A stretch of DNA of 64,000 nucleotides from Phytopseudomonas daroniae (GTDB lineage Bacteria > Pseudomonadota > Gammaproteobacteria > Pseudomonadales > Pseudomonadaceae), in the NCBI RefSeq assembly GCF_004327285.1, contig NZ_QJUI01000004.1, positions 1 to 64,000 on the forward strand, written 5' to 3'. Position numbers and translations under genes: made by a program. The notes under the pieces were generated by a model. It was not told where the DNA came from. It saw only the letters and a list, made by a program, of their open reading frames with translations, and ran no database searches. Position 1 is the stretch's first letter. The number at the start of each line of letters is the position of its first letter. Below are positions 8,721 to 18,213 of this stretch, one piece after another.

Positions 8721-9310
8721 TCGTCATTACCCTCGAAACGTACAGAGGTGACATGTTCTTGCGAAGAAATTCCCTCGCGCTTGAATACTTTGCTTACTGT
8801 CAGGCACAAAATCTTCAAATCCAGCCAAAAGGAATGATTCTCGACATACCAGATATCCAACTCGAATTTTTCCTGCCAGCTCAGATTATTCCGTCCATTG
8901 ACCTGAGCCCATCCAGTAATGCCCGGCTTGACATCATGCCGACGCATTTGCCGCTCATTGTAAAGCGGCAGATAGTCCATCAACAGAGGGCGAGGCCCGA
9001 CCAGGCTCATATCGCCCTTGAGTACATTCCATAATTGGGGAAGCTCATCGAGACTGGTACTACGCAAAAAGCGCCCGACGCGGGTCATACGCTCAGCATC
9101 ACCGACACCAAGCAAGCCATCAGCCCCCAACTCATGCATGGTTCTGAACTTGTAAACAGTAATCGGCTGCCCTTGGTAGCCAGGGCGCCGCTGACAGAAA
9201 AAAACCGGACGCCCCAAGTCCAAAAAAACCAAGCCAGCTAAAACAATGTAAAGTGGAAAGAAAACTGCCAATAACAGCATCGCAAAGCAAGAATCAAAAA
9301 TTCTTTTCAT
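8717..9310 (-). CDS. PglC-like monotopic phosphoglycosyl transferase
   Basis: This 197-residue membrane-associated enzyme should transfer a phospho-sugar from a UDP sugar to undecaprenyl phosphate, the first step of glycan assembly. It has the N-terminal re-entrant helix (about residues 5-28), the substrate loop [19 protein letters not shown], the catalytic DE pair in [11 protein letters not shown] and the VGPRPL motif. Size matches the minimal PglC class, without the WbaP N-terminal domains. The ATG at 9310 is preferred. An in-frame start at 9349 would add 13 residues but places its AGGG against the codon. Given the neighbours, UDP-diacetylbacillosamine is the likely donor. Confidence 0.88.
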   Translation of the reverse strand: MKRIFDSCFAMLLLAVFFPLYIVLAGLVFLDLGRPVFFCQRRPGYQGQPITVYKFRTMHELGADGLLGVGDAERMTRVGRFLRSTSLDELPQLWNVLKGDMSLVGPRPLLMDYLPLYNERQMRRHDVKPGITGWAQVNGRNNLSWQEKFELDIWYVENHSFWLDLKILCLTVSKVFKREGISSQEHVTSVRFEGNDE

Positions 9311-9338
9311 AAGTAACGCCCACAAGCGCTCGCATAAA

Positions 9339-11480
9339 CTAAAAATCATCCCTGTTAATTTTACTTAAAATAAAATCACATATCCGCTCAACGGAGCGAC
9401 CATCTTTGAGCCTCAACAGACCCTCAGAAATCCCCCCTGGACGCTCTGAATCAAGTAGAGCGCTCTCCAATTCAGAACAGTTTGAAAATGGCTTCGCAAC
9501 TCCTAACTCGCAGAGATCAAATGGAACGGAAGGATAGCCATAAGCTTTATATGCAAAAACTGGTTTGTCTAGGCAAAACGCTTCAAGACCTGCCGTACTA
9601 AAATAAGTAACAACCGCATCAGATGCATTAAGATTATGATATATATTACCCCGAGAAATTAAAGCCCGCCCCAATTTGCTCGACTCGCGCAGCACAGCGC
9701 CATAAGAATTTGCAAATGCATCATTCTCGTTAGGATGCATGCTAACCAACAAGAACCAATCATGATTCTCATTTATAAATTTGCACGCCTCACTCACCAT
9801 AGATGTCATTAATTTTATATCATATGGCTGAGTAGCCAGACACAATATTTTATGGCCTTCACCGCAAACAGAGATCAAATCTCGACTCTGTTTCTTAGTA
9901 TAACTTCTAATATCAGCCAGCCGAGCATCAATTCTAGGCGCACCAACAACCTCAACATGGGATTTATCGACACCCAGATAATCCACATAAACAGACTTCG
10001 AGAAATCATCCACAGCCAAAACGTATGAAGACCCAGGTTTTTTATATCGACTTGAGCGAGAAAACGTTCCACTTTGTATATCAAAAGATGGAACATCCGA
10101 TAAATAACCAACAATAAACTGAGACGGCCACAACCGTCCAGGATTCGAAATGAGCGCAGAAATTCTTGCTTTAGAGGAAACTTCATTCACCTCTCGCATC
10201 AAGCCATGACAATCCCTTAAAACTCTATGAACGGACTTTCTCGCATTAAGAGCAACGTACAACGCAAGAAGTCCACGCTCAGGATCACGCGAAAACTCAG
10301 AAAACAAAAACTCATTTAATCCATGATCAAAGCATTCATTAAAGACTTCAACTCCAGGAAGGTCATCCCTTTGAACGGAAGGGAGAACATATTTAAAAGC
10401 ACCCACAGCAGAGCCAGCCTCGTTTTCCATATCATCCGCATAAGGGAGCAAAACGAATATCTTCTTGTGTACTCTCATGGAGAAGCACTCCAATACCGGC
10501 TGGAGTGTTCCTCGATACATTGGGTCTCTCAAATTTCCAAAAAAAAGCAATATATCATCACCCGCGACACAGTCACGTGCAATGTGGTACCTAGTTCCTG
10601 TAAGTCTATCAGAAGGAACCCAATCCCTACTTATAGAACTCGCTATTTTTATTTTCGAAATAGCTTTGAAAGCCTTAGCATTCCAAAAGCGCACTACAGC
10701 ACAAGGTATATTCTTCAACTCACGAACGGCAAAAGCGATCAAATTATTATCAACAAGCCGGCTTCCAAAAACATAGAACCCATGAATTTCATGCTCACCA
10801 ATAAACTTTAGAACAAAGGCGTAGCTTCTTGCCCACCCCACAAATCGATCAGACACACCTACCTGCATTGACCGCAGATAACGGGAATAATCGGTATACA
10901 ACGCCGCCTCCTCAAAAGCGCTCTCCATACACTCAATGAAACTACTCGAAAATTCATCAGACTGGAGATATACCGACTCGTCGAGTTCCGGATCAATCGT
11001 AGGAATATAAAGCACACGGCCAAAAAAAGCCTCAACCTCAACCCCCAAAGCAGCTAAAGACTCAAGAAAATCTAAATAATCCTTCTTCGCCCTGAAGACG
11101 ATAAAATAACGGCACTCCACAGCCAAAGTAACTAAAAAAGCATAGTCTAATTTTGCCGCTGCACTCTCCACAAAAAGCAAAAGGTTATGTTCATTCGAAT
11201 GAGGCAATGAGTGCAAATCAACCACCTCAACCTCTAATTGACGAGACTGTAATAGTCCCTCAAGAGATAAAAGCTGCTCATCAGTATCAACAGCACTTGA
11301 GAGCCCCTCACCAACTTCGACAACTTCCTCAGGGAGAGCCGAAAACAACTCACGTTGACGCGGTATAGAAAGGAAAAGTCTAGATCGTATGCCCAACGAT
11401 TTACGCCAAGAAAGAACCAGAAATCGCTTAACAAACATGGGCATAGTCTTCTTGCCCAAAAAATAAATAAAGCCGCCCAT
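9339..11480 (-). CDS. Large GT-B-like protein with HP motif, unknown specificity
   Basis: This 713-residue soluble protein is not one I can name. The C-terminal half looks like the nucleotide-binding part of a GT-B glycosyltransferase: VEVVGAPRIDARL, a beta-strand ILCLATQPYD, the HP motif (SMHPNE, 581-586), then VTYFSTAGLEAF (Ser628) and DKPVFAY. The HP-then-Ser arrangement is typical of bacterial (poly)sialyltransferase-like and capsule/CDP-glycerol-type enzymes. The N-terminal 450 residues may hold the acceptor domain and an extra region. It lies in a strongly AT-rich section and overlaps no neighbour. A nonulosonate transferase role is inferred from context. Confidence 0.6.
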   Translation of the reverse strand: MGGFIYFLGKKTMPMFVKRFLVLSWRKSLGIRSRLFLSIPRQRELFSALPEEVVEVGEGLSSAVDTDEQLLSLEGLLQSRQLEVEVVDLHSLPHSNEHNLLLFVESAAAKLDYAFLVTLAVECRYFIVFRAKKDYLDFLESLAALGVEVEAFFGRVLYIPTIDPELDESVYLQSDEFSSSFIECMESAFEEAALYTDYSRYLRSMQVGVSDRFVGWARSYAFVLKFIGEHEIHGFYVFGSRLVDNNLIAFAVRELKNIPCAVVRFWNAKAFKAISKIKIASSISRDWVPSDRLTGTRYHIARDCVAGDDILLFFGNLRDPMYRGTLQPVLECFSMRVHKKIFVLLPYADDMENEAGSAVGAFKYVLPSVQRDDLPGVEVFNECFDHGLNEFLFSEFSRDPERGLLALYVALNARKSVHRVLRDCHGLMREVNEVSSKARISALISNPGRLWPSQFIVGYLSDVPSFDIQSGTFSRSSRYKKPGSSYVLAVDDFSKSVYVDYLGVDKSHVEVVGAPRIDARLADIRSYTKKQSRDLISVCGEGHKILCLATQPYDIKLMTSMVSEACKFINENHDWFLLVSMHPNENDAFANSYGAVLRESSKLGRALISRGNIYHNLNASDAVVTYFSTAGLEAFCLDKPVFAYKAYGYPSVPFDLCELGVAKPFSNCSELESALLDSERPGGISEGLLRLKDGRSVERICDFILSKINRDDF

Positions 11481-11542
11481 TGCTATATCATCCTGACAAT
11501 TTATTTATATGAAGACTTCGACACACCGCATCAAAATCATTT

Positions 11543-12961
11543 CTATCTTTTTTGAGAGTCCATTCCTCTTGACGGGAACCTCTGCAACTCGCACACATAA
11601 CTCTTCAACTCGTCCAGATTTTTTGCGTAGAAAACCAGCCCGCACGCTATAAAGTCAGAAAAATAGTCAAGCCCCATATCAGACAAAACAACCGAACGAA
11701 CACCTTCAAAGTATGCATCAACAACTGCACCTGACCACTCAGTGATATGCACATCGACATACTCCATAATCAACTGTATCGGCATACAAGAAGGCTGATC
11801 AAAGAAAACATTCGGACAGTCTCTTACTAATTCTAAATACACCTCATCCTTTTCTAAAGGGAAGCCAGGATGCACCCTTATCAAAAAGCAATAACTCGAA
11901 TCACATTGCCTCACGAGATCAGCAAACAAAGGAGCTAGATTGCTTGACTGCATGGTGATTAAAATTTTCTTTTCATACACATCTATCTGCGTAAAAAAAC
12001 CATTCCACTGCTTTTTCGCTTCATCCAAAAGAAATTGATCTATAATGTAGTCATGCCATAAACTTCCGATTACAACAGCACTATGACGAACTGTATGCTG
12101 AGCCCATTGAGTTATAGCCCCAGCATCAAATGGAGTCCAGCAGAAGAAAGCATCTGGCAAGGTCGTATAGCCTTGTATTGGCACATTACACCAACCAGCA
12201 TAGGCCCTCATGTTAGAACCCGCAACACCATGTTGAATATCCGTTATCGGAATACCCAATTTGCGGCAGGCAGCACAAAGTGCCATTCCTAAGGCGGAAT
12301 AATAACAAATCACATAGGCTCTTTCTGGTTTGATACGTCGCAAGATGATAGAAAAGATTTTGCTTGCAGCTAAACAGAACAGAATATTTTTATAAATCTG
12401 TTTTTTTAAAGCTTTACGACTAACAGAGCTATCAATAAGCATTGGCGCGAAGGCAAGTTCATTTAATAAAGGCTCGATATAACGTGAAAACTTTGGAAAG
12501 AGCTTTAATAGAAATGAAAATTTTGCCACACCGGCTGCCACCAACAAAACAGCAAATACAGATCGGCAGCTTTCATTACCAACAATAGCCTTATCAACAG
12601 ACAAATTCTGCAGCGCAATAACTGAAGTCTCTCCTTTGAGCCTTGCTGTTTCGCTGACCACATGTGAGTCTTTTAAGTACAGCGCCCCAGATATTCTTTC
12701 CGAGAACTTAGTGTCAGAAAGAATAAATACATCAGCCTTCCTAAATAAAAACAACCCCCAAAATGACCGCACCAAATCTAATGCTGAGGTTCTAGAAATA
12801 TTATGTACCACCCCTGCCCTCTGGCTGGACTTAGGTAGAACCATAGACAATAATGTATTCCTAACAACTGGCCAACAATCGACTCCTGATACATTATAAT
12901 TTAAATAATTATATCTGAACTCAAAGCTCTTAATCCATTCAAGCGACTGCTTTGGTTTCAC
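11543..12961 (-). CDS. GT-B-like protein with HP motif, unknown specificity
   Basis: The 472-residue product lacks a clear family name. The second half has GT-B features: ITDIQHGVAGSN near 235, IGSLWHDY, the strand KILITMQSS, an HP motif in RVHPGFP (HP at 364-365) and TEWSGAVVDAYFEG with Ser410. The spacing from HP to this serine is 46 residues, the same as in the 713-residue neighbour. The start is a GTG inside the last 23 bp of the upstream gene, and no better start is seen. Base composition is AT-rich compared with the flanks. Its likely job is sugar transfer, donor unknown. Confidence 0.6.
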   Translation of the reverse strand: MKPKQSLEWIKSFEFRYNYLNYNVSGVDCWPVVRNTLLSMVLPKSSQRAGVVHNISRTSALDLVRSFWGLFLFRKADVFILSDTKFSERISGALYLKDSHVVSETARLKGETSVIALQNLSVDKAIVGNESCRSVFAVLLVAAGVAKFSFLLKLFPKFSRYIEPLLNELAFAPMLIDSSVSRKALKKQIYKNILFCLAASKIFSIILRRIKPERAYVICYYSALGMALCAACRKLGIPITDIQHGVAGSNMRAYAGWCNVPIQGYTTLPDAFFCWTPFDAGAITQWAQHTVRHSAVVIGSLWHDYIIDQFLLDEAKKQWNGFFTQIDVYEKKILITMQSSNLAPLFADLVRQCDSSYCFLIRVHPGFPLEKDEVYLELVRDCPNVFFDQPSCMPIQLIMEYVDVHITEWSGAVVDAYFEGVRSVVLSDMGLDYFSDFIACGLVFYAKNLDELKSYVCELQRFPSRGMDSQKR

Positions 12962-14195
12962 TACAGGCCACCATTTTTCTATAAATCAACTCTGATGGCA
13001 ATTCAGCTTTCATTGCCGCGCGCAAGATAATTTGTCTGGCAAGCTGAGCATGCTGAGTTTTTAAGCGTCCGATTATTTGCTGCACGCTATCAATATCATC
13101 CGTCACGTACCCACCTTGATTAATAACCCAGTCATGCTTGGCCTGATCCAAAATGGATTCACTGCCCACATAAAAAGTAGTTCGTCCATTTAGGAGGGCA
13201 AGGTCGCACAGATTAGAGAAAAAACCAATGACCACGTGCGACCTAGAGAGGCAAGCACTCCAATCATCGACAACGGAAAAATTACTTAATTGAACAGGGC
13301 TAAATGCAGAGCCACGCGGATGCAGCTTTACTTTAAGATTTATATCCGACCCACTATTCAATGCGCCCAGCATACTGTAGCAAGCTTGCAAATACTCTTT
13401 AGTATACTCGCCACGCTGTTGAACAGGCTGATCTACAAAAAGAACGTTCAGCCTCTCCTCTTCAAGCAACCTCTCGTTGCATAGCAAGCCAGTGTGATAC
13501 TCGAACTCTGGCGAGCCGGTAACCACCATATTACCCACCTGCATATTTAGTTCTTGGTATATCCGCTTGCTGAAGTCATCGTAGACGAAAAAATTATCTA
13601 CGCTATAGCCGGAAAAATGCTGCTGCTCCAGGGATGCCTGACCAAATTGCAAAGCGTTGATACAAGACTCTGTAGCAGAGAGGTCGCGCCTCAACCTAAA
13701 AGTGGGGAGCTCCACACCGCCGGTAAGCCCGAACCAATGGCCACAAGGCAATACATCATAGATGTCTTGAAATACCTTAATTCGTACTCTGCTAAGCGCG
13801 GATAGACACGCAAAATTTAATCGCTGCGCCAATCCACCCTGCAACTTAAGAAAGTAACCAACAGCATAGAAAGCCATCCAAAATCTATTGAAACTCCAAA
13901 TACTGGGTCTAATTATTACTAAATCAAAATATTCACTTCCCCGATATTTATCTAGATAACCAGAGTAAATATGGTGCGTGTTTTCTCCGGTTTTCCCCCC
14001 GACAACTACAACTAGATTTACTCGTCGACGGTCTTTTAAACAGCGATCTATCAAACCGTAAAAACTCATTAATTTTTGCTGTACGCTTGCCGGTCTAAGA
14101 TCTGTCATCAACACATTCAAAAACACAGGTGCTATGGAGACTTCCTTGTTAGCCTGAACAGAAACACGTCTAAAAATCCGATGTTTGATACTCAC
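12939..14195 (-). CDS. GT-B-like protein with HP motif, unknown specificity
   Basis: This 418-residue protein shows the same fold signature as the next two genes: VVTGSPEFEYHTG, NVLFVDQPVQQRG, the strand-HP segment LKVKLHPRG (HP at 292-293) and VIGFFSNLCDLALLNGR with Ser327. Such proteins resemble polysialyltransferase-type GT-B enzymes. It starts with GTG one base after the preceding gene ends, so the genes are translated as an operon. No signal peptide or membrane helix is seen. Donor and acceptor cannot be deduced from sequence. Confidence 0.6.
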   Translation of the reverse strand: MSIKHRIFRRVSVQANKEVSIAPVFLNVLMTDLRPASVQQKLMSFYGLIDRCLKDRRRVNLVVVVGGKTGENTHHIYSGYLDKYRGSEYFDLVIIRPSIWSFNRFWMAFYAVGYFLKLQGGLAQRLNFACLSALSRVRIKVFQDIYDVLPCGHWFGLTGGVELPTFRLRRDLSATESCINALQFGQASLEQQHFSGYSVDNFFVYDDFSKRIYQELNMQVGNMVVTGSPEFEYHTGLLCNERLLEEERLNVLFVDQPVQQRGEYTKEYLQACYSMLGALNSGSDINLKVKLHPRGSAFSPVQLSNFSVVDDWSACLSRSHVVIGFFSNLCDLALLNGRTTFYVGSESILDQAKHDWVINQGGYVTDDIDSVQQIIGRLKTQHAQLARQIILRAAMKAELPSELIYRKMVACSETKAVA

Positions 14196-14196
14196 C

Positions 14197-14724
14197 TTAT
14201 CGGGCTCCTAGCCGGCCACGCCTGCGGAGGGTGGCCAGTTGAAAAACCAATCGATTCAAACCAGGAATCAGCCCTAAAAAACGAGTGTGAGGTATGTGAA
14301 CCCACTCAATACACAAACCTGATGAAAAAGGAGAAATGTCTGCCGCTACAAGATAATGCGAAACAATAGTCAAAGACTCAATAGATTCCACATTGGACTT
14401 GAATTGCCTCTGAATAAAATCAATTACATTGAGATAACACCGGGCCTCCACTCTCAACTCTGACAGACGCAGAGCACGACGCATAAGAGTGGCGTCACAA
14501 TTTGAGTCACCTATACACTCGATATTACGATCAATACAGCGTTCAACAATAGTAGATTCTTGTAGAGCATTGAGTTGGGGGTTATCCAAACGCGAACAAG
14601 GTATGGGCAGTTCGGGCAGCAACGACTCATGGGCAGAGAAATGATAAATACAGTCAACGTCCATGACGGCCAACTGCCAGGCGCTCATAGCATTTAGCGA
14701 ACCAAGCACAATAGCCCCTCTCAT
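14197..14724 (-). CDS. Unknown 175-residue protein
   Basis: I do not recognise this protein. It begins with a hydrophobic strand-like MRGAIVLGSLNAMSAW, is rich in Cys (9 residues) and ends in a basic tail (LRRRGRLGAR). No transmembrane helix is convincing. Its ATG overlaps the stop of the membrane-protein gene upstream by 4 bp and its stop is 1 bp from the next start, so it is firmly part of the operon. It could be a small accessory to the adjacent glycosyltransferases or a fragment of a larger enzyme. Confidence 0.6.
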   Translation of the reverse strand: MRGAIVLGSLNAMSAWQLAVMDVDCIYHFSAHESLLPELPIPCSRLDNPQLNALQESTIVERCIDRNIECIGDSNCDATLMRRALRLSELRVEARCYLNVIDFIQRQFKSNVESIESLTIVSHYLVAADISPFSSGLCIEWVHIPHTRFLGLIPGLNRLVFQLATLRRRGRLGAR

Positions 14725-15578
14725 ACCGCATCCGTCTTAGAAACTAAGACACCATGAACAGCAGCCAGACTCTTATTGTAGGCACCCGCCCTCAATATAA
14801 TGCTTGCAAATGACTTTATTTGCAGAAAGGCAACCCCGGTCAAAATAGCCATATAGCCAACGTGACTACCGTGCGAGGAAAAATAAAGCTTGGTAGCAAT
14901 AAGACTGAGTACTATGGAGACAGATATTATTGAAATAATTACCAACGCTATATAATTAGGCAACAATAGTACCTTATAAAAACCCAAATGTTCCTCACTC
15001 CCCACATAACTATCCAATTTGTTTCGTGTCGAAACCGGCTTATAGCGCTTTGCAGAAAAAATGACGCCTTTCCTAAGAAGCCATATCCCAGAGCACGCAA
15101 TGAACACAAAAATCATCAATGAATAAGGTGTAATGAATGCCCACAATATGGAAACCGCAATAATCAACCCCAGCGGTACGACAACATCGAGAACCGATAT
15201 CATTAATTTGACGATATTTTTCAGATCCCCCTTTGTCATAGGGCTCTTATCAGCAATACTCTTCTCAACGACTACGCCCTCGAACTTAAATGTTGCTTTC
15301 AGCGCACACATTTTTGAAAACAATGAGAAGACTGTAGAGCAAATAAAACCTATCGCGCCAATACATGGATAGATATAGGACTCCACCGACACCCCAACAA
15401 AACTTACAATGTAAGAATTAACATGGCCGCCTACCCAGCCAAAAATGAACCAGATGGAAGCGACCTGCATTGCAATAAACAAAAAACGAAACCCCATACT
15501 TGCAGTCACGAGTATGGGGGCCGCTTTCACAAAGTTCACCAGCACAGGTGCCAGTTTACTTTTGTAGAAGTTAAGCAT
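14721..15578 (-). CDS. Orphan multi-pass membrane protein
   Basis: The 285-residue product has about six hydrophobic segments: roughly 17-50, 55-90 (likely two helices), 135-172 (two helices), 205-232 and 243-265. The pairs separated by basic cytosolic loops look somewhat like the transmembrane domain of an ABC exporter, but there is no nucleotide-binding domain and no ATPase gene nearby. It does not resemble Wzx, Wzy or Wzm. Being the only polytopic protein of unknown function in the locus, it is a candidate for glycan translocation or polymerisation. That role is inference. Confidence 0.6.
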   Translation of the reverse strand: MLNFYKSKLAPVLVNFVKAAPILVTASMGFRFLFIAMQVASIWFIFGWVGGHVNSYIVSFVGVSVESYIYPCIGAIGFICSTVFSLFSKMCALKATFKFEGVVVEKSIADKSPMTKGDLKNIVKLMISVLDVVVPLGLIIAVSILWAFITPYSLMIFVFIACSGIWLLRKGVIFSAKRYKPVSTRNKLDSYVGSEEHLGFYKVLLLPNYIALVIISIISVSIVLSLIATKLYFSSHGSHVGYMAILTGVAFLQIKSFASIILRAGAYNKSLAAVHGVLVSKTDAV

Positions 15579-16530
15579 GCGCTGGGTAACCCGCTATTTC
15601 GCAAAACCAAGGGAATATCTCTTGGAGTTCATCAAGCGAACATAAATGACCTGTATCTACCGAAAGAAAACGCTCGGTCTGACGATATAGCCCGGGTTTG
15701 AATGCTTTTTCAATCTCGTCATCAAGCGGGATTTCCTGCTCTGTCACCGTACCTTTGCGGGTTTCCAGCAGCTTTTCCACCGGACACAAACGCAGCTTGC
15801 GCAATGGCGTGAATAGCTCAAGCCACCAGCGACCTGCTGACCCCCAGTCTGAGCCGTAGGAAAAGAGTATGTCACGCTTGCTGATGCCCGCACCGGCGAA
15901 GACCTTGGCACTCGGGTGCCAGTCCAACGCACCAGTGCGATAAGCCGTGAGCGCTTTGGGTGCTCCCGCAAAATGAAAGGCCAGATCGATCACGTGGGTG
16001 GAGTTGGCCAATAGCCAGCGAGCCTTCTCGTGCGCATCTTTTTCCAGCCCTTCGATCACGTGAGCCCACTCGGTAAAGTCGAACTTCACCATCTCGAGAC
16101 CACCATCCGCCTCAATGATTTCGTGCGCTTTGATAATCGAGCTGAAGAAGCGACGATTATAAGCGATGAAAACCTCGGCAGCCTTTTCCTTGGCTAGCTG
16201 GCTGGCATTCTCCAATTGCTGACGCTCGAGCACAAAAGGTTTTTCGACCAGTATTCTTTTGGCTCCCGCGTGCAACAAGCTGCATACGTTATCGTACAGT
16301 TGAGTCACATTGGTGGTAACGATGCAATGACTGAAAAGGGTAAGATCGAGAGTAGCGAGATTGGCATCCAAGCCACCAGCCAGCGCAACCACGCCTGTGT
16401 CGCGCTCGAACGCTTGCACACCGCTTGCACTGCGCCCGACAACCGTTACGGAGGTATCCAAGGCCCGCAGAACCTTGATGTATTCCTTGGCCATTGCTCC
16501 GCTGCCGACGATCAGAACATTGTTTGTCAT
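15571..16530 (-). CDS. Gfo/Idh/MocA-family oxidoreductase (second of pair)
   Basis: This 319-residue NAD(P)-dependent enzyme has an N-terminal Rossmann fold with VGSGAMAKEYIKVL and the family hallmark VEKPFVL (the EKP motif) near residue 95, then a C-terminal alpha/beta domain. Substrates in this family are sugars or sugar acids. It overlaps the start of the membrane-protein gene and its own ATG overlaps the preceding oxidoreductase stop by 4 bp. Placed directly after neuA-, neuB- and neuC-like genes, it may tailor a nonulosonic acid or its precursor. Confidence 0.8.
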   Translation of the reverse strand: MTNNVLIVGSGAMAKEYIKVLRALDTSVTVVGRSASGVQAFERDTGVVALAGGLDANLATLDLTLFSHCIVTTNVTQLYDNVCSLLHAGAKRILVEKPFVLERQQLENASQLAKEKAAEVFIAYNRRFFSSIIKAHEIIEADGGLEMVKFDFTEWAHVIEGLEKDAHEKARWLLANSTHVIDLAFHFAGAPKALTAYRTGALDWHPSAKVFAGAGISKRDILFSYGSDWGSAGRWWLELFTPLRKLRLCPVEKLLETRKGTVTEQEIPLDDEIEKAFKPGLYRQTERFLSVDTGHLCSLDELQEIFPWFCEIAGYPAHA

Positions 16531-17498
16531 GTGATGGGCACCATTCTCATAAGGTTTTCTTCATGCTTCGCTGCGTACAACTCGTAGGCGGCATCGATAA
16601 AAGGTCGATGCAAGGCCATCGATTCGGAAAATACAGTTAGCCCACACTGCTGATCCTGGATGATTGCATCGACTAGCGGGCCTGTCAGCTCGCTCTGGTA
16701 AGGTTGGCGGAAATCCACGACTCGGGCACTACCGTCGCGACTCGTTACCTGCGCACGACCTGCAACTTCATCAATCAAATACTCTTCGATAGGCGTAACG
16801 ATCCTGATCTTGAAGTTGACGCCAGCGGCGGACTCATTACAGACAATCTTGAATTCTGGACCAGATGCAAAGTTGCCGCTAGCAACCCCGAAGAACTCGA
16901 TATAGTTGCTGCGTTTGCTCGGTACTATTTGCTGCACGCCTCCCAGGTTTATGTCATAGACATGTCGCCCGGCCAGGAAGCTGAACAGGTCAATAAAGTG
17001 GATGGCGTTACAGGCCATACCAAAATTTTCACCGACAACCTCGATGCTGCTAATGGGCGTATTCGCCAGTAACGAGCGCAACTGGATATAAAACGGATTG
17101 AGGCGACGTGGGCAGTTTACCCAGGCACGCGCCGCATACTGATCGATCAATGCCCTGGCTTGGTCAATATCGGATACCGAATTGAATGCCACTTTCTCCA
17201 GCACCAAATCTTTAGCCCCCAGAGCCAATACCCGCTTGAGGACATCCAGACGCCCAGTCGCAGGCGTGGCATCGATGACGATATCGATCCCCGAAGGAAC
17301 ATCATCAAGAGAGCGATGAAAGCTGATGGCTTTTTCCGGGAGATCAGTAGTCACTTGTTGAAAAGCTGTTTCGGCCAGTGCTCGCGCCTCGTCAAATGGC
17401 TCCACTACAAAAATACGAGTGGCACCTCGACTGTTCTTCAAGCTTTGCAAATGGCGGCGCCCAAGGTTGCCTGCCCCAACCAATAAAATGTTTTTCAT
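16527..17498 (-). CDS. Gfo/Idh/MocA-family oxidoreductase (first of pair)
   Basis: The 323-residue product begins MKNILLVGAGNLGRRHLQSL, a classic nucleotide-binding turn, and carries VLEKVAF at the EKP position, so the motif is altered (EKV). The rest follows the Gfo/Idh/MocA plan. The ATG at 17498 is chosen because it starts at the Rossmann strand, 1 bp after the neuA-like stop. The longer frame to 17588 would overlap neuA by 89 bp. Two such oxidoreductases side by side may act in sequence or as a hetero-oligomer. Confidence 0.8.
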   Translation of the reverse strand: MKNILLVGAGNLGRRHLQSLKNSRGATRIFVVEPFDEARALAETAFQQVTTDLPEKAISFHRSLDDVPSGIDIVIDATPATGRLDVLKRVLALGAKDLVLEKVAFNSVSDIDQARALIDQYAARAWVNCPRRLNPFYIQLRSLLANTPISSIEVVGENFGMACNAIHFIDLFSFLAGRHVYDINLGGVQQIVPSKRSNYIEFFGVASGNFASGPEFKIVCNESAAGVNFKIRIVTPIEEYLIDEVAGRAQVTSRDGSARVVDFRQPYQSELTGPLVDAIIQDQQCGLTVFSESMALHRPFIDAAYELYAAKHEENLMRMVPIT

Positions 17499-17499
17499 T

Positions 17500-18213
17500 T
17501 TAATGCCTAGATAAAGAGTGCCAAAAGGTGGCGAGCATATAGTCGTGATGGGTATCCACATCGGTCGATGACGGAATATCCATTTCATAGGCGTAGGTTT
17601 TTTCGTTATAGAAAAAACCCGTGGCCATGCTGAGGGCCTTTATATCGTATATATATATGGCTCCATTCAAGCGATAGCGTTGAGCAAGATCCTGGGAGCG
17701 TTTTTGCGTGTTAAGGGTCTCGCCAAATTTTTCCATACTGCCCTGCGGGCCGAGCTCGGCACACCACTCGACTGGATGTTCAAGTTGGCAGACGGACACT
17801 ACCGCTTCTGCCTCACGCGCCTCGAAGAGTGCGACCGCTTCCCTCAGGTGCTTTTCCGTACGCAATGGCGAGGTTGGCTGCAGGACGATAACGGCATCAT
17901 AAAAGTGATCGCGCTCTGCAAACCACTGAATGGCATGCAGGATGACGTCAACGGTTTTGGCACTATCGGTCGCCAGAGACTCGGGACGCATGAAGTGTAT
18001 ATAGGGCCCGTAATTGACCACTTCATCTGCAATCGCCTGGTCGTCGGTAGTGATGCAGATATCACCGCTGAGCCCTGCATGCTTGGCACAGAGAATCGCT
18101 CGACCAATAAGTGAGTGCTCTGCAATTTTCATCAGGTTCTTACCTGGCAAGCGCTTACTGCCACCACGTGCCGGAATGACCACAAGGTAGCGCTTGTCTG
18201 TAACGGAGCTCAA
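17500..18213 (-). CDS. NeuA/LegF-like CMP-nonulosonate cytidylyltransferase
   Basis: This 237-residue cytosolic enzyme should activate a nonulosonic acid with CTP. It shows the CTP-binding signature IPARGGSKRLPGKN (14-27), ITTDDQAIADE, QPTSPLRT and the C-terminal NGAIYIYD and IPSSTDVD motifs of CMP-sialate synthetases. The start overlaps the neuB-like stop by 4 bp. Given the upstream pathway, CMP-legionaminic acid (Leg5Ac7Ac) is a more likely product than CMP-Neu5Ac. Sequence alone does not settle this. Confidence 0.88.
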   Translation of the reverse strand: MSSVTDKRYLVVIPARGGSKRLPGKNLMKIAEHSLIGRAILCAKHAGLSGDICITTDDQAIADEVVNYGPYIHFMRPESLATDSAKTVDVILHAIQWFAERDHFYDAVIVLQPTSPLRTEKHLREAVALFEAREAEAVVSVCQLEHPVEWCAELGPQGSMEKFGETLNTQKRSQDLAQRYRLNGAIYIYDIKALSMATGFFYNEKTYAYEMDIPSSTDVDTHHDYMLATFWHSLSRH

